Source: Allochromatium vinosum DSM 180 (GTDB lineage Bacteria; Pseudomonadota; Gammaproteobacteria; Chromatiales; Chromatiaceae). From it: a stretch of DNA of 64,000 nt. The stretch is taken from assembly GCF_000025485.1 (NCBI RefSeq), contig NC_013851.1:549001-613000 (forward strand), read 5' to 3'. The translations under genes were made by a program, and so were the position numbers. The notes below the pieces were generated by a model. That model did no database searches, had not been told where the DNA came from, and was given only the letters and a program-made list of their open reading frames with translations. Below, piece by piece: positions 14,478 to 27,351 of the stretch. Numbering within the stretch: the stretch's first letter is position 1; each line of letters opens with the position of its first letter.

Positions 14478-15115
14478 GGTTTCACCTCCAGTCGCTCCAG
14501 GATCGCCAGGATGTCGCCTGCGCTCAGCCCCACGGCGTCGGCGCCGACCTCACGCCAGAGCTGGTCGTCGAAACGATAGGGCGCACCGCCCACCACGACC
14601 CGTACATTGGGGGCGACCGCGCGCAGTCGCTCGACCAGTGCCCGCACCCGTAACGCCGCCGGCAGCATCAGCGTCGAGATCAGCAGCACCTCGATGCCGT
14701 CGGAACGCACCAGCTCGACCAGCGTCTCCACGTCCTGGCGCCCGTAGTCGTGCACCTGGTAGCCGGCGGCGCGCAGCACGGTTCGCACGATCTGCTTGCC
14801 GAGCAGGTGATAGTCCTCCAGCACCGCGATGGCCAGTCGCGGCGGGGCGTTCTCGGGGGCCGGCGGATCGTCGGCGAGTACCTCGCCAAGCAGATCCTCC
14901 AGCAGCTCCTCGCAGATCCGCCCGCTCATATAGATCTGGGAGAGCGCGCAGTCGCCGCCTTCCCAGAGCTGGCCGATTTCCTCCAGGGCCGGACGGATCA
15001 GGCGTTCGATGACCTCCAGGGGTGCATGCTCGGCGCGGGCCGCTGCCAGCAGTTCCTGGGCCTGGAGCCGATTGAGCGTCAGCAGGGCTTGTAACAGCGC
15101 GTCCGATGATGACAT
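14474..15115 (-). CDS. Corrinoid (B12)-binding protein, MtaC/MtbC type
   Basis: This 214-aa protein has the two-domain layout of methyltransferase corrinoid proteins. An N-terminal helical cap (LIRPALEEIGQLWEGGDCAL) is followed by a Rossmann-like cobalamin domain with the base-off/His-on motif intact: DYHLLG (His103 is the lower cobalt ligand), STLML for the SxL, and VVGGAPYRF for the GG. Such proteins carry a methyl group between a substrate methyltransferase and an acceptor enzyme. The frame is open further upstream to 15190, but the ATG at 15115 gives the family-like N-terminus. It is the first gene of the operon and is coupled to the UroD-type gene (GTGA overlap). No substrate-specific MtaB/MttB-like partner is present in the window. 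Confidence 0.87.
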   Translation of the reverse strand: MSSSDALLQALLTLNRLQAQELLAAARAEHAPLEVIERLIRPALEEIGQLWEGGDCALSQIYMSGRICEELLEDLLGEVLADDPPAPENAPPRLAIAVLEDYHLLGKQIVRTVLRAAGYQVHDYGRQDVETLVELVRSDGIEVLLISTLMLPAALRVRALVERLRAVAPNVRVVVGGAPYRFDDQLWREVGADAVGLSAGDILAILERLEVKP

Positions 15116-15271
15116 GAGTGATCGACCGCAGTGAGTTGAGCACGGGGGCATCCGATGCCGGATGACCGAGGCTGTTACCACGGACATCATGGGGGGATCG
15201 GGTCGAGGGACGGGTGACTCTACCCAAGCCCAGCGCCGATCAGTATACTGCCTCGACTCACTTCACGCCCT

Positions 15272-15356
15272 GCCCGGGTGGCGAAATTGGTAGACGCAAG
15301 GGACTTAAAATCCCTCGACTTCGGTCATGCCGGTTCGAGCCCGGCCCCGGGCACCA
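15272..15356 (+). tRNA. tRNA-Leu (UAA)
   Basis: An 85-base cloverleaf with seven-base acceptor stem GCCCGGG/CCCGGGC, anticodon stem AGGGA/TCCCT around loop CTTAAAA (anticodon TAA at 15306-15308), a long class II variable arm, a TTCGAGC T-loop and an encoded CCA end. The short D-arm GGTAGACGC and long variable arm are typical of leucine tRNA. It lies between the corrinoid operon, transcribed away, and ubiA. Confidence 0.97.
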
Positions 15357-15449
15357 TTGATCCTCGAAGGCTCGGGTCGTCGTCGACCGACGTGCTGTGG
15401 TTCTGACGCGGCCGAGCGCCGCCGAAGACAGGTAGCCGCAGAACCCGAC

Positions 15450-16352
15450 ATGAGCGTCCCCGAGCTGAAAGTCCAGATCCCATCTCCGACGCGCTGGCGC
15501 GATCGTCTCTACAACTACTATCTGCTGGTGCGTCTGCATCGGCCGATCGGCATCTTTCTGCTGATGTGGCCGGCGCTCTGGGCGCTGTGGCTGGCCGGCG
15601 CGGGACAGCCGCACTGGTCGGTGGTGCTGATCTTCGTGCTGGGTGTGGTGCTGATGCGCTCGGCCGGTTGCGCCATCAACGATTACGCCGATCGCCACTT
15701 CGATGGCCATGTGGCGCGCACCAATCAGCGTCCGCTGGCCACGGGCCAGGTGACGCCGCGCGAGGCGATCGGGGTGTTCATGGTCCTGAGCCTGATCGCC
15801 TTCGCCCTGGTGCTGCAACTGAACTGGCAGACCATCGCCCTGTCGTTCGTGGCCCTGGCGCTGACCTTCGTCTACCCTTTCATGAAGCGCTTCACCCATG
15901 TGCCGCAGCTCTTTCTCGGCGCGGCCTTCGGCTGGGCGATCCCGATGGCCTTCGCCGCCATCACAGGCACCATTCCGTTCTATGCCTGGGTGCTGTTCGT
16001 CGCTACCCTGATCTGGGCGCTCATCTACGACACCCAGTACGCCATGGTCGATCGCGAGGACGATCTCAAGATCGGCATCAAGTCGACCGCAATCCTCTTC
16101 GGACGCTGGGATCGGCTGACGATCGGGCTGTTGCAGATCCTCATGCTCGGGCTGCTGGTCTGGATCGGCGAGGAGACGGGGCGGGGTGTCTTCTATCAGA
16201 TCGGATTGCTGGCGGCGGCCGCGCTGGCGGTCTATCAGCAATATCTGATCCGCCAGCGTGATCCGTCGCTCTGTTTCCAGGCCTTCCTCAACAACAACTA
16301 CTTCGGCATGGCGGTCTTCATCGGTCTGGTGCTCGATTATGCCGTCGCTTGA
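15450..16352 (+). CDS. ubiA: 4-hydroxybenzoate octaprenyltransferase UbiA
   Basis: This 300-aa integral membrane prenyltransferase attaches the polyprenyl tail to 4-hydroxybenzoate, the committed membrane step of ubiquinone synthesis. Both Asp-rich motifs are present: NDYADRHFDGHVART (NDxxDxxxD) for Mg-diphosphate and YDTQYAMVDREDD on the second side. About eight hydrophobic helices follow, as in the family. The ATG at 15450 gives the usual length; the frame is open back into the tRNA but those codons are not conserved. The gene converges on hpt, with its stop adjacent to the hpt stop. Confidence 0.95.
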   Translation: MSVPELKVQIPSPTRWRDRLYNYYLLVRLHRPIGIFLLMWPALWALWLAGAGQPHWSVVLIFVLGVVLMRSAGCAINDYADRHFDGHVARTNQRPLATGQVTPREAIGVFMVLSLIAFALVLQLNWQTIALSFVALALTFVYPFMKRFTHVPQLFLGAAFGWAIPMAFAAITGTIPFYAWVLFVATLIWALIYDTQYAMVDREDDLKIGIKSTAILFGRWDRLTIGLLQILMLGLLVWIGEETGRGVFYQIGLLAAAALAVYQQYLIRQRDPSLCFQAFLNNNYFGMAVFIGLVLDYAVA

Positions 16353-16904
16353 TCAGAAATCCACATCGGCTACGGCATAGATCCCGGGCGCGTTGCGGAA
16401 GTAATTCTTGTAGTCGAGTCCATAGCCATAGAGATAGCGGTCAGGCACCCGAATGCCGACCACATCGGCCTCGCAGGCGTGTTCGCGCTCCTTCTCGACC
16501 AGCACCGCCGTGGTCACGCTTGCCGCGCCGTCCTCCTGGCAGGCCCGCACGATCTGCTCCAGCGTGATGCCCTCGTCGAGGATGTCGTCGAGCACCAGCA
16601 CATGCTCGCCGCGAATGGCTTCCGATGGACGATGACGCCAGCCGAGTTCACCGCCGCGCGTGGCCCCCTGATAACGACTGGCGTGGATGTAGTCGAGCCT
16701 GAGCTGGAAATCGAGCCGGGGCAGCAGCAGCCCGGCGACGACGGTCGCGCCGGTCATGACGCAGAGCACCAGCGGATCCTTGTCGGCCAGGCGCGCGGTC
16801 AGATCGGCCGCCATGCGATCGAGTGCGGCGTCCATGTCATCCGCCGTGGCCAGGCATTCGGCGCGGCCGGCAACGGCGGCGTAAGTCTGTGGGTCGAGCT
16901 TCAT
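16353..16904 (-). CDS. hpt: Hypoxanthine-guanine phosphoribosyltransferase
   Basis: This 183-aa enzyme salvages hypoxanthine or guanine with PRPP to give IMP or GMP. The PRPP-binding motif is VLVLDDILDEGITL, the flexible-loop region contains DYIHASRYQG, and VVGIRVPDRYLYGYGLDY is the C-terminal base-binding hood of HPRT. Length matches bacterial hypoxanthine PRTases. The ATG overlaps the nagZ stop by four bases (16901-16904), so it is second in a nagZ-hpt pair. The substrate preference between hypoxanthine and guanine is not determined. Confidence 0.92.
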   Translation of the reverse strand: MKLDPQTYAAVAGRAECLATADDMDAALDRMAADLTARLADKDPLVLCVMTGATVVAGLLLPRLDFQLRLDYIHASRYQGATRGGELGWRHRPSEAIRGEHVLVLDDILDEGITLEQIVRACQEDGAASVTTAVLVEKEREHACEADVVGIRVPDRYLYGYGLDYKNYFRNAPGIYAVADVDF

Positions 16905-17983
16905 GGTTTCGTTCTTGGCTCCGGAGTCGTGGGATCCTCGAGCGGCAGCTCGAGCGAGTCATGGGATTCGAGTTCGGCGATATGGCCCAGGGCGCGGTGC
17001 CATTCGGGGCTTTCGTGCAGGCGGACGCGATCGAGCGGCTTGCGCCCGCGCATCCGCAGCAGTCGCAGACTGGTCGCCGGGTCGCGATGGTCCCTGAAGG
17101 CCGCCAGGGTGGCCACAGCCGCCGGGCGATTGTTGCAGATCAGGAGCATATCGCAACCGGCCGCCACCGCCGCCTGCGCGCGCTCGACATGATCGCCGCC
17201 CGCACCGGCCGCCTCCATATTGAGGTCATCGCTGAAGATGACGCCCTGGAATCCGAGCTGCTGGCGCAGGATCTGGCGCAACCAGACCGGCGAGAACCCC
17301 GCCGGGCGCGGATCGATGCACGGATAGATCACATGCGCCGGCATCATCGCCTCCAGTCCCTGGTCGATGAGACGGCGGAAGGGTGCCAGATCCTCCAGTT
17401 CCAGATCGACGAAGGGACGCTCGTCGCGCGGCAGCTCGGTGTGCGAATCGGCCTCGACCCCGCCATGCCCCGGAAAATGCTTGCCGACGCTGGCCATGCC
17501 CGCCTGACGCGCACCGCGCATCCAGCTCGATGCCAGCTCACCGACCGCCTGCGCATCAGGACTGAAACCGCGATCGCCGATCACCCGGCTGATCCCGCGA
17601 TCCAGATCCAGCACGGGCGCAAAGCTGAAGTCCACTCCGACTGCGCGCAACTCGGCGGCCATCAGCCAGGCGATGGACTCGCAGACGGCGCGCGCCTGGG
17701 CCGGGCGCTCGCGATGGAGCCGGCCCAGACGCCCGGCCGGCGGCAGGCGCGTGAAGCCGTCGCGGAAACGCTGCACCCGTCCGCCTTCCTGATCGACGCC
17801 GATCAACAGCGCCGGTTCGCGCACGGCATGGATGGCGGCCGTCAGCGCCGCGAGCTGCTCGGGCGATTCGTAGTTGCGTGCAAAGAGGATGACGCCACCG
17901 ACGGCCGGGTGGCGCAGCAGTTCGCGGTCCTCGGCGTCGAGCGCCGTTCCCGCGAGATCGAGCATGATGGGGCCAAGTGGCAT
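16901..17983 (-). CDS. nagZ: Beta-N-acetylhexosaminidase NagZ
   Basis: This 360-aa cytoplasmic glycoside hydrolase family 3 enzyme removes N-acetylglucosamine from anhydromuropeptides during cell-wall recycling. The signature KHFPGHGGVEADSH is present, with the His/Asp catalytic dyad loop, and QGVIFSDDLNMEAA contains the nucleophile Asp. The N-terminal VGGVILFARNYESPEQL is typical. The start at 17983 gives MPLGPIMLDLAG, matching the family. It is coupled to hpt downstream. The 260 bases between this gene and ftsH are a divergent promoter region with no recognisable element. Confidence 0.95.
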   Translation of the reverse strand: MPLGPIMLDLAGTALDAEDRELLRHPAVGGVILFARNYESPEQLAALTAAIHAVREPALLIGVDQEGGRVQRFRDGFTRLPPAGRLGRLHRERPAQARAVCESIAWLMAAELRAVGVDFSFAPVLDLDRGISRVIGDRGFSPDAQAVGELASSWMRGARQAGMASVGKHFPGHGGVEADSHTELPRDERPFVDLELEDLAPFRRLIDQGLEAMMPAHVIYPCIDPRPAGFSPVWLRQILRQQLGFQGVIFSDDLNMEAAGAGGDHVERAQAAVAAGCDMLLICNNRPAAVATLAAFRDHRDPATSLRLLRMRGRKPLDRVRLHESPEWHRALGHIAELESHDSLELPLEDPTTPEPRTKP

Positions 17984-18243
17984 GGGGACAGACCCGTCGC
18001 TGAAGCATTCAGCGCCAGCTTAGCGAGCCGATAGACGGGCGGCAACCCGGAATGCGGAACCCATCACAGTTTCCGAACTCCAATCCAGGCTCGAACCCTG
18101 ATAAGCTCCGGTCGACAGGGAGTCATCGCGAACCACCCCCATTGGATTTACAGCCCCAGACCCGATCTAAACCGTCAAGACAGGCGAGGGTCCAGACACC
18201 GCGCCCCGACTCCAGATCCGGTCAACGAGGACAGCTCCGAACC

Positions 18244-20163
<1,920 letters not shown>

Positions 20164-20180
20164 GCGCCCCGTGCCTCATC

Positions 20181-20234
20181 GGGCGGCGTCGAGGCCGCCC
20201 AAACACGAAAGCCCCGCTTCGGCGGGGCTTTTTG
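20181..20234 (+). terminator. Double hairpin terminator after ftsH
   Basis: A first hairpin (GGGCGGC / GCCGCCC, loop GTCGAG, 20181-20200) is followed by a strong intrinsic terminator: AAGCCCCGC / GCGGGGCTT around TTCG, then a run of five T (20209-20234). It ends the ftsH transcript, and the reverse strand (AAAGCCCCGC hairpin with A-run) may also serve the opposing gene at 20275. Confidence 0.9.
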
Positions 20235-20274
20235 GTTCTCTCTTTCAGGGCAGCGGGCGAACCGTCAGCGACGG

Positions 20275-20505
20275 CTAACGATAAGCATGATGGGCCGATT
20301 CGTCGCGATAGTGCACGTCGGTCCAGCAGCGTGGCAGGGCTTCATCTGAAGTGAAGGCCAGATCGGCTTTCTCGAACCGCTCCGGATCCTGTAACTCCTC
20401 GCCCGCGTGATAGCGGCCGATGACGACCGCGTGCATGGGATTGAGTAGATCCCGCTGACTCAGAACCTCGACCAGCTTGCCGGTCGCGCGATGTTTGAGA
20501 AACAT
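20275..20505 (-). CDS. Conserved short protein of unknown function, 76 aa
   Basis: A short soluble protein starting MFLKHRATGKLVEVL and ending with a charged CWTDVHYRDESAHHAY tail. The GRYHAGEELQDPERF and LPRCWTD segments look conserved-protein-like rather than random, and I recall similar short proteins in other sulfur-oxidising gammaproteobacteria, sometimes loosely labelled acetyltransferase, which this length cannot support. No catalytic motif is visible. It stands alone, transcribed toward the ftsH terminator. Confidence 0.6.
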   Translation of the reverse strand: MFLKHRATGKLVEVLSQRDLLNPMHAVVIGRYHAGEELQDPERFEKADLAFTSDEALPRCWTDVHYRDESAHHAYR

Positions 20506-20597
20506 GGCACTCCCTCCTGCAATGGCTTGGATGGGACGGACGCCGCCCGGCTCCGTCTGCCTTCAGTATGGCACCTGAGCGGGGTCCGACAAGCGGT

Positions 20598-20852
20598 TCA
20601 GCCTTGAGCCGCCTGCTGAGCCGGCGTGCGGGCCTTGATGGAGAGCGCGTGCAGCTCGCCGCTGGCGACCTGCTCCCGGACCGTCTCCATGACGAGACGC
20701 TCACGCTTGATGAGCGACAGTCCTTCGAAGGCGTCACTGACGACGACGGCCTCGAAATGCTCGCCATCCCCCGTGACCTGGACCTCGGCTCCAGGCAAAC
20801 CCGCGCGAATACGTTGTGCGACGGCTTCGGTTTCCAAGTTCTGACTCCTCAT
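20598..20852 (-). CDS. BolA-family protein
   Basis: This 84-aa protein has the BolA/IbaG fold: AVAQRIRAGLPGAEVQVTGD, the helix-turn region HFEAVVVSDAFEGLSLIKRERLV, and HALSIKARTP at the C-terminus containing the conserved His used with monothiol glutaredoxin to hold a 2Fe-2S cluster. The short length and ALSIK C-terminus resemble IbaG/YrbA more than BolA itself. It follows prfC by 16 bases on the same strand and is probably cotranscribed with it. Confidence 0.85.
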   Translation of the reverse strand: MRSQNLETEAVAQRIRAGLPGAEVQVTGDGEHFEAVVVSDAFEGLSLIKRERLVMETVREQVASGELHALSIKARTPAQQAAQG

Positions 20853-20868
20853 GGTTTGAATGTTCGCT

Positions 20869-22449
<1,581 letters not shown>

Positions 22450-22511
22450 GATGTCGGGATCGGTTCGGATGGATGGCGCGCTGAAAGGCGATCGATTATA
22501 GCGGTTTGCGC

Positions 22512-23918
22512 TCAGGACTCACCGGCGCCGTTCAGCCGCCGGCGTCCGCGCGCGATGGCCGCGCGTACCTGGGCCGGTGCGGTGCCGCCGATATGATCGC
22601 GCGCCGCGACCGAGCCTTCGAGCGTCAGCACAGCGAAGACGTCCTCGCCGATGGCATCCGAGAACTGGCGCAGTTCAGCGAGCGTCAGCTCGGCCAGATC
22701 GCGCCCCTCACGCACGCCGAGCGCGACCGCCTTGCCGACGATCTCATGGGCGTCGCGGAAGGGGATGCCCCGGCGCACCAGATAGTCGGCCAGATCGGTG
22801 GCGGTGCTGAAGCCCTGTTTGGCCGCCGCGCGCATCCGGTCGCGGTTGCAGGTGACATGCGCCATCATGTCGGCATAGACCTTGAGAGAGCCCTTGAGGT
22901 TGTCGACGGTGTCGAACAGCGGCTCCTTGTCTTCCTGGTTGTCCTTGTTGTAGGCCAGCGGCTGGGACTTCATCAGTGTCAGCAGCCCCATCAGATGACC
23001 GAAGATGCGTCCGCTCTTGCCGCGCACCAGCTCGGGCACGTCGGGGTTCTTCTTCTGCGGCATGATCGAGGAGCCGGTGCAGAAGCTGTCCGAGAGTTCG
23101 ACGAAGCCGAACTGGGCCGATGACCACAGGATCAACTCTTCCGAGAAGCGCGACAGATGCATCATGAGGATGGCGGCGTCCGCCGTGAATTCGATGGCGA
23201 AGTCGCGATCCGAGACGGCGTCGAGCGAGTTTTCGGCCGGACGGTCGAAGCCGAGCAGCTCGGCCGTGTAGTGGCGGTCGATGGGGTAGGTGGTCCCGGC
23301 CAGCGCCGCTGCACCGAGCGGCAGGACGTTCATCCGGCGCCGACAGTCGGCCAGACGTTCGCGATCGCGCTCCAGCATCTCGAACCAGGCCAGCATGTGA
23401 TGACCGAAGGTGATCGGCTGGGCGACCTGGAGATGGGTGAAGCCGGGCAGAATGGTGTCGGCCTCGCGCTCGGCCAGATCCAGGAGCGCGGTTTGCAGAC
23501 GGACGATCTCGGTGCGGATGGTGTCGATCTCGTCGCGCAGCCACAGACGCACGTCGGTGGCGACCTGATCGTTGCGCGAGCGTCCGGTGTGGAGCTTCTT
23601 GCCCGCGTCGCCGATGTCGGCGGTCAGCGCCGACTCGACGTTCATGTGCACGTCTTCGAGCGGGATCGACCAGGCGAACTCGCCGGCGTCGATGCGCGCG
23701 CGCACCCGCTCCAGCCCAGTGACGATGGCGTCGCGCTCGGCTTCGGTCAGGATGCCCTGACGCGCGAGCATGGTAGCGTGAGCGATCGAGCCCTGGATGT
23801 CGTAGCGATAGAGCCGACGGTCGAAGTCGACCGAAGCGGTAAAGGCTTCGACGAAGGCGTCGGTCGGAGCATTGAAGCGTCCGGCCCAGGGTTTGGCGGA
23901 GGAGTTCGAGTCTGACAT
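22512..23918 (-). CDS. argH: Argininosuccinate lyase
   Basis: This 468-aa fumarase/aspartase-family enzyme splits argininosuccinate to arginine and fumarate, the last step of arginine synthesis. The family signature [12 protein letters not shown] (signature Ser loop) is intact, with [13 protein letters not shown] and [15 protein letters not shown] as the other conserved blocks. The ATG at 23918 ([15 protein letters not shown]) is preferred over an in-frame TTG at 23930. It is divergent from moeB across about 90 bases. Confidence 0.96.
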   Translation of the reverse strand: MSDSNSSAKPWAGRFNAPTDAFVEAFTASVDFDRRLYRYDIQGSIAHATMLARQGILTEAERDAIVTGLERVRARIDAGEFAWSIPLEDVHMNVESALTADIGDAGKKLHTGRSRNDQVATDVRLWLRDEIDTIRTEIVRLQTALLDLAEREADTILPGFTHLQVAQPITFGHHMLAWFEMLERDRERLADCRRRMNVLPLGAAALAGTTYPIDRHYTAELLGFDRPAENSLDAVSDRDFAIEFTADAAILMMHLSRFSEELILWSSAQFGFVELSDSFCTGSSIMPQKKNPDVPELVRGKSGRIFGHLMGLLTLMKSQPLAYNKDNQEDKEPLFDTVDNLKGSLKVYADMMAHVTCNRDRMRAAAKQGFSTATDLADYLVRRGIPFRDAHEIVGKAVALGVREGRDLAELTLAELRQFSDAIGEDVFAVLTLEGSVAARDHIGGTAPAQVRAAIARGRRRLNGAGES

Positions 23919-24010
23919 GAGGGGGTCCAACGGCTTAAAAGGGAATGATTTTACACTGAGGCCGGCTGCGTCCTAACATGCGTGCCATGTTTCGCACCGA
24001 GCCTATGCCC

Positions 24011-24781
24011 ATGACCGACGACGACCTGCTGCGCTACAGCCGCCAGATCCTGCTGCCCCAGTTCGGCATCGAAGGCCAGGAGCGTCTGCGCGAGTCCAGC
24101 GTGCTCGTGGTCGGACTCGGCGGACTCGGCTCGCCGGTGGCGCTCTATCTGGCGGCGGCCGGAGTCGGGCGGCTACTCCTGGCCGATTTCGACCGCGTCG
24201 ATCTGTCCAATCTGCAACGCCAGATCCTGCATACCACGGATCGTATCGGTCTGGCCAAGACCGAATCGGCGCGGCGCGCGCTCCAGGCCATCGCGCCGAA
24301 CGTCGAGCTGATTCCCGTTGAAGTGCCGCTCACGTCCGAGACCCTGCCCGAACTGGTCGGCGACGTGGATCTGGTCGTCGAGTGCAGCGACAACTTCGCC
24401 ACCCGCTTCGCCGTCAACGCTGCCTGCCGGGCGGCGTGCGTCCCGCTGGTCTCGGGCGCAGCCATCCGGCTGGAAGGGCAGGTGACGGCCTTCAGCGGTC
24501 AGCCGGGCGGTCCCTGTTATCGCTGTCTCTATCCGGACGAAGGCACCATCGACGAAACCTGTACCGCCAATGGCGTGCTGGCGCCGCTGGTCGGGATCAT
24601 CGGCAGCGTCCAGGCCGCCGAGGCGATCAAGATCCTGACCGGACTCGGTGTCCCGCTGTTCGGGCGCCTGCTCCTGCTCGACGCGTCGCGGATGGAGTGG
24701 CGCGAGGTCCGGTTGCGTCCCGACCCTGCCTGTCCGGTCTGTGCCGAATCCGCCGGCATCAGCGCCCCCACCGCCCCCTGA
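24011..24781 (+). CDS. moeB: Molybdopterin-synthase adenylyltransferase MoeB (ThiF/HesA family)
   Basis: This 256-aa E1-like enzyme adenylates the C-terminal Gly of a small sulfur carrier such as MoaD. The nucleotide loop VLVVGLGGLGSPVALYLA, the Arg finger region LSNLQRQILH and zinc Cys pairs (CYRCLYP and CPVCAES) are present. The start is uncertain: the ATG at 24011 gives MTDDDLLRYSRQILLPQ, the usual MoeB beginning, while in-frame ATGs at 23978 and 24005 are possible. ThiF-type thiamine activity cannot be excluded without the carrier gene. The next gene starts 10 bases downstream. Confidence 0.9.
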   Translation: MTDDDLLRYSRQILLPQFGIEGQERLRESSVLVVGLGGLGSPVALYLAAAGVGRLLLADFDRVDLSNLQRQILHTTDRIGLAKTESARRALQAIAPNVELIPVEVPLTSETLPELVGDVDLVVECSDNFATRFAVNAACRAACVPLVSGAAIRLEGQVTAFSGQPGGPCYRCLYPDEGTIDETCTANGVLAPLVGIIGSVQAAEAIKILTGLGVPLFGRLLLLDASRMEWREVRLRPDPACPVCAESAGISAPTAP

Positions 24782-24791
24782 GGAGCCGACC

Positions 24792-25301
24792 GTGTCCATC
24801 CACTGTGACGTCAGCCCGAACGAGATCAAGCAAGCCAACATCCCGCACGAATTGTTCCTCAGCAATCTGGTCGGCAACCATATCCTGATGGCGGTGGCGC
24901 TCGGCGGGATCTTCGGCAGTGCTCCCTGGGCCATGATGATCGTGCCGCTCGTCTCCTTCGGTATCCTCGGTTATACGCTCTGGCGCGCGCGCCAGTCGCG
25001 CCGACGCGATTCCTGGTATGTGATGTGTCACTGGCAGGTGTGCGCGCGCCGTAGCCGGATCTTCATGGCGATGCTCGGACTGCTGCTGGTCGTGGCGGGT
25101 CTGGGCTGGCTGGGTTACGCCAATGGCTTGATGATCAAGGAAGCCGCCATCGCACTGGTGATCGGCATCGGTATCCTGCCGATGATGGTCACGCTGCTGG
25201 TGCTGGTCATGATCGAGTCCGACGCACTCTACCATGCCAATCAGGCCAAGCTTCCGGCCTGGGTCATGGCGCGGTTTCCACGTCCGGACGCGTGCCCTTG
25301 A
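24792..25301 (+). CDS. Hypothetical membrane protein, 169 aa
   Basis: I do not recognise a family. The GTG at 24792 follows a GAGGAG ribosome-binding sequence and starts VSIHCDVSPNEIKQANIP. Four transmembrane segments are likely: two at about 29-65 (HILMAVALGGIFG and VPLVSFGILGYTL) and two at about 92-150 (IFMAMLGLLLVVAGLGWL and AIALVIGIGILPMMVTLLVLVM). A basic loop (RARQSRRRD) lies between them. It is ten bases downstream of moeB and probably in the same transcript. Confidence 0.7.
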   Translation: MSIHCDVSPNEIKQANIPHELFLSNLVGNHILMAVALGGIFGSAPWAMMIVPLVSFGILGYTLWRARQSRRRDSWYVMCHWQVCARRSRIFMAMLGLLLVVAGLGWLGYANGLMIKEAAIALVIGIGILPMMVTLLVLVMIESDALYHANQAKLPAWVMARFPRPDACP

Positions 25302-25333
25302 TGCGGTTTGGTTTCGAGCGCGCTCTCCGGTAA

Positions 25334-26101
<768 letters not shown>

Positions 26102-26191
26102 TGGGTGTCCGCGACCGGGACTCGACGGGTGGGGAACCAGGCACTGATCGAACGATATACAACATTCGCGTCTCCGCGGGAGTAATACAGA

Positions 26192-27025
26192 ATGGCTAGC
26201 TCGGAAGAAAAATCCTCGTCTCGCTCGGGTCTCGGCTGGTTCCCGAAGCTCATCCTGTGGGCGGCGGTCATCGGCTTCGGTTACGTCTATCTCAGCTCGG
26301 TCGATCGCGAGGGCGGCGGCACCACGGCCTCGTCCATGCTCGACTCGATCGCCAAGCTGAGTCCGGTCTCGCTGTCGTCGCTGCCGGGCTTCTCCGACAA
26401 GGAGGAATCCGCTGCCGATCCGGTCGAGGTGGCCCAGGGGGATGAAGCCCTCAAGACCGAGGCGGCCAAGCCGGTCGCCCAAACCGAATCGGCTGCCTTC
26501 GCGCGTTCGCTTGCGAACGACAAGCCTGAGCCGTCGGCCGAGGCGCCCAAGTCCGTGCCTCAGCCGCCGGTCTCCTATGCCACGGCGGCCCTGAAGGTGC
26601 CCGCTGAGTCCGCGTCCGTTCCGGCCGAGGCGCCGGCACCGGCACCTGCTCCTGTCGCGCCCACGGTTTCAGCGACCGCCGAGCCACCGGCTTCGGCCCC
26701 GGTTGCCGCCGCCCCCTCGATGCCTGCGCCGTCTGCGGCCCAGCCTGCACCGATGTCGCCGTCCGTCATGCCGGCTCCGGGTGAGCGTGCACCCATGACG
26801 CGGATGCCGGCAAGCGAATGGATGGCTCAGCGCGAGCAGCAGCGTGCCGAGATGATGGCTCAATACGAGGCCATGCGTCGCGAGGCCGACGAGCGGATGC
26901 GTCAATATTGGGGTCAGATGCGTGAAGCCATGCCCATGCACGGCGTTCCCTACGCCCATCCGGGCTATGCGCCAGGCTACATGCCGGGCTATGCACCCGG
27001 TGTCTATGGTCCTCCAGTGCGCTGA
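26192..27025 (+). CDS. Anchored Pro/Ala-rich protein with Gly-Tyr-Pro tail, 277 aa
   Basis: I do not recognise a family. A short cytoplasmic start is followed by one transmembrane segment (about 16-36, WFPKLILWAAVIGFGYVYLS), then a long low-complexity Ala/Pro/Glu stretch (about 60-205) that is probably extended and periplasmic. Next is a Met/Glu/Arg-rich helical segment with repeated MAQ/REQQRAEM and a YWGQMREAM motif, and the C-terminus repeats GYAPGYMPGYAPG. The Gly/Tyr/Met/Pro tail is reminiscent of sulfur-globule envelope proteins of purple sulfur bacteria, but the architecture differs and this is only a resemblance. A ribosome-binding sequence GGGAG precedes the ATG. Confidence 0.7.
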   Translation: MASSEEKSSSRSGLGWFPKLILWAAVIGFGYVYLSSVDREGGGTTASSMLDSIAKLSPVSLSSLPGFSDKEESAADPVEVAQGDEALKTEAAKPVAQTESAAFARSLANDKPEPSAEAPKSVPQPPVSYATAALKVPAESASVPAEAPAPAPAPVAPTVSATAEPPASAPVAAAPSMPAPSAAQPAPMSPSVMPAPGERAPMTRMPASEWMAQREQQRAEMMAQYEAMRREADERMRQYWGQMREAMPMHGVPYAHPGYAPGYMPGYAPGVYGPPVR

Positions 27026-27148
27026 GCCGACCGTTTCGCCGTGGCGCTCGTCCCGAGCGCCCGGTGCGCAATCAGGCCAGGATGGCCTGTCGAAGCAGGG
27101 CGCGTTTCCAGGTCATACTGGCTAGCGCGCCTTTTCTTGTCGTGTGCC

Positions 27149-27177
27149 TTGAAATCGCCAGGGTTCAGGCGTATAGT
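27149..27177 (+). promoter_or_regulatory. Sigma-70-like promoter of the rimP-nusA operon
   Basis: A -35 TTGAAA (27149-27154) and -10 TATAGT (27172-27177) are separated by an optimal 17 bases. The predicted start is near 27184, about 165 bases before rimP, giving a leader that passes through two terminator-like hairpins. Confidence 0.65.
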
Positions 27178-27229
27178 CCCACTTCTTAAGGAACAGGCGG
27201 ATCCAGAACACATCCTGAATCGTCGTCAT

Positions 27230-27252
27230 AGACCCCGTTATGGGGTTTTTTT
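27230..27252 (+). terminator. Intrinsic terminator in the rimP leader
   Basis: Arms ACCCC and GGGGT around loop GTTAT are followed directly by a run of seven T. It lies about 50 bases after the predicted transcription start, so it would release a short leader RNA unless antitermination occurs. Confidence 0.75.
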
Positions 27253-27309
27253 ATCGCTCGCGAAACGGCGCCGATCGGCTGTCTGGACGCTTGGGCAAGG
27301 GTTAAGAAG

Positions 27310-27330
27310 TTGGGCCTATGGCCCAATTTT
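27310..27330 (+). terminator. Second terminator-like hairpin before rimP (rimP-leader type)
   Basis: Perfect seven-base arms TTGGGCC and GGCCCAA around loop TAT, followed by TTTT. It ends 21 bases before the rimP ATG. Position and form match the rimP leader attenuators predicted in gammaproteobacteria. Confidence 0.65.
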
Positions 27331-27351
27331 CGTTTCTACGGGGCGCACAGT

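Larger units (their letters stand above)
27026..27351 (+). other. Leader region upstream of rimP
   Basis: This 326-base gap contains no gene or tRNA. From left to right it holds an eight-base hairpin without a T-run (GGCGCTCG/CGAGCGCC, 27043-27061, probably the 3' end of the preceding transcript), a strong sigma-70-like promoter (27149-27177), an intrinsic terminator (27230-27252), and a second terminator-like hairpin (27310-27330) just before the rimP start. Together they look like a transcription-attenuation leader for the rimP-nusA-infB operon. Confidence 0.7.

Noticed and set aside
18052-18243. Longer FtsH N-terminus and a sigma-32 promoter upstream of ftsH
   Set aside because: The extension is not family-like. 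A CCCCAT sequence is present near 18135 but no properly spaced CTTGAA-like -35.
27026-27230. tRNA gene before rimP, as in E. coli metY
   Set aside because: No cloverleaf, T-loop or CCA end could be drawn.
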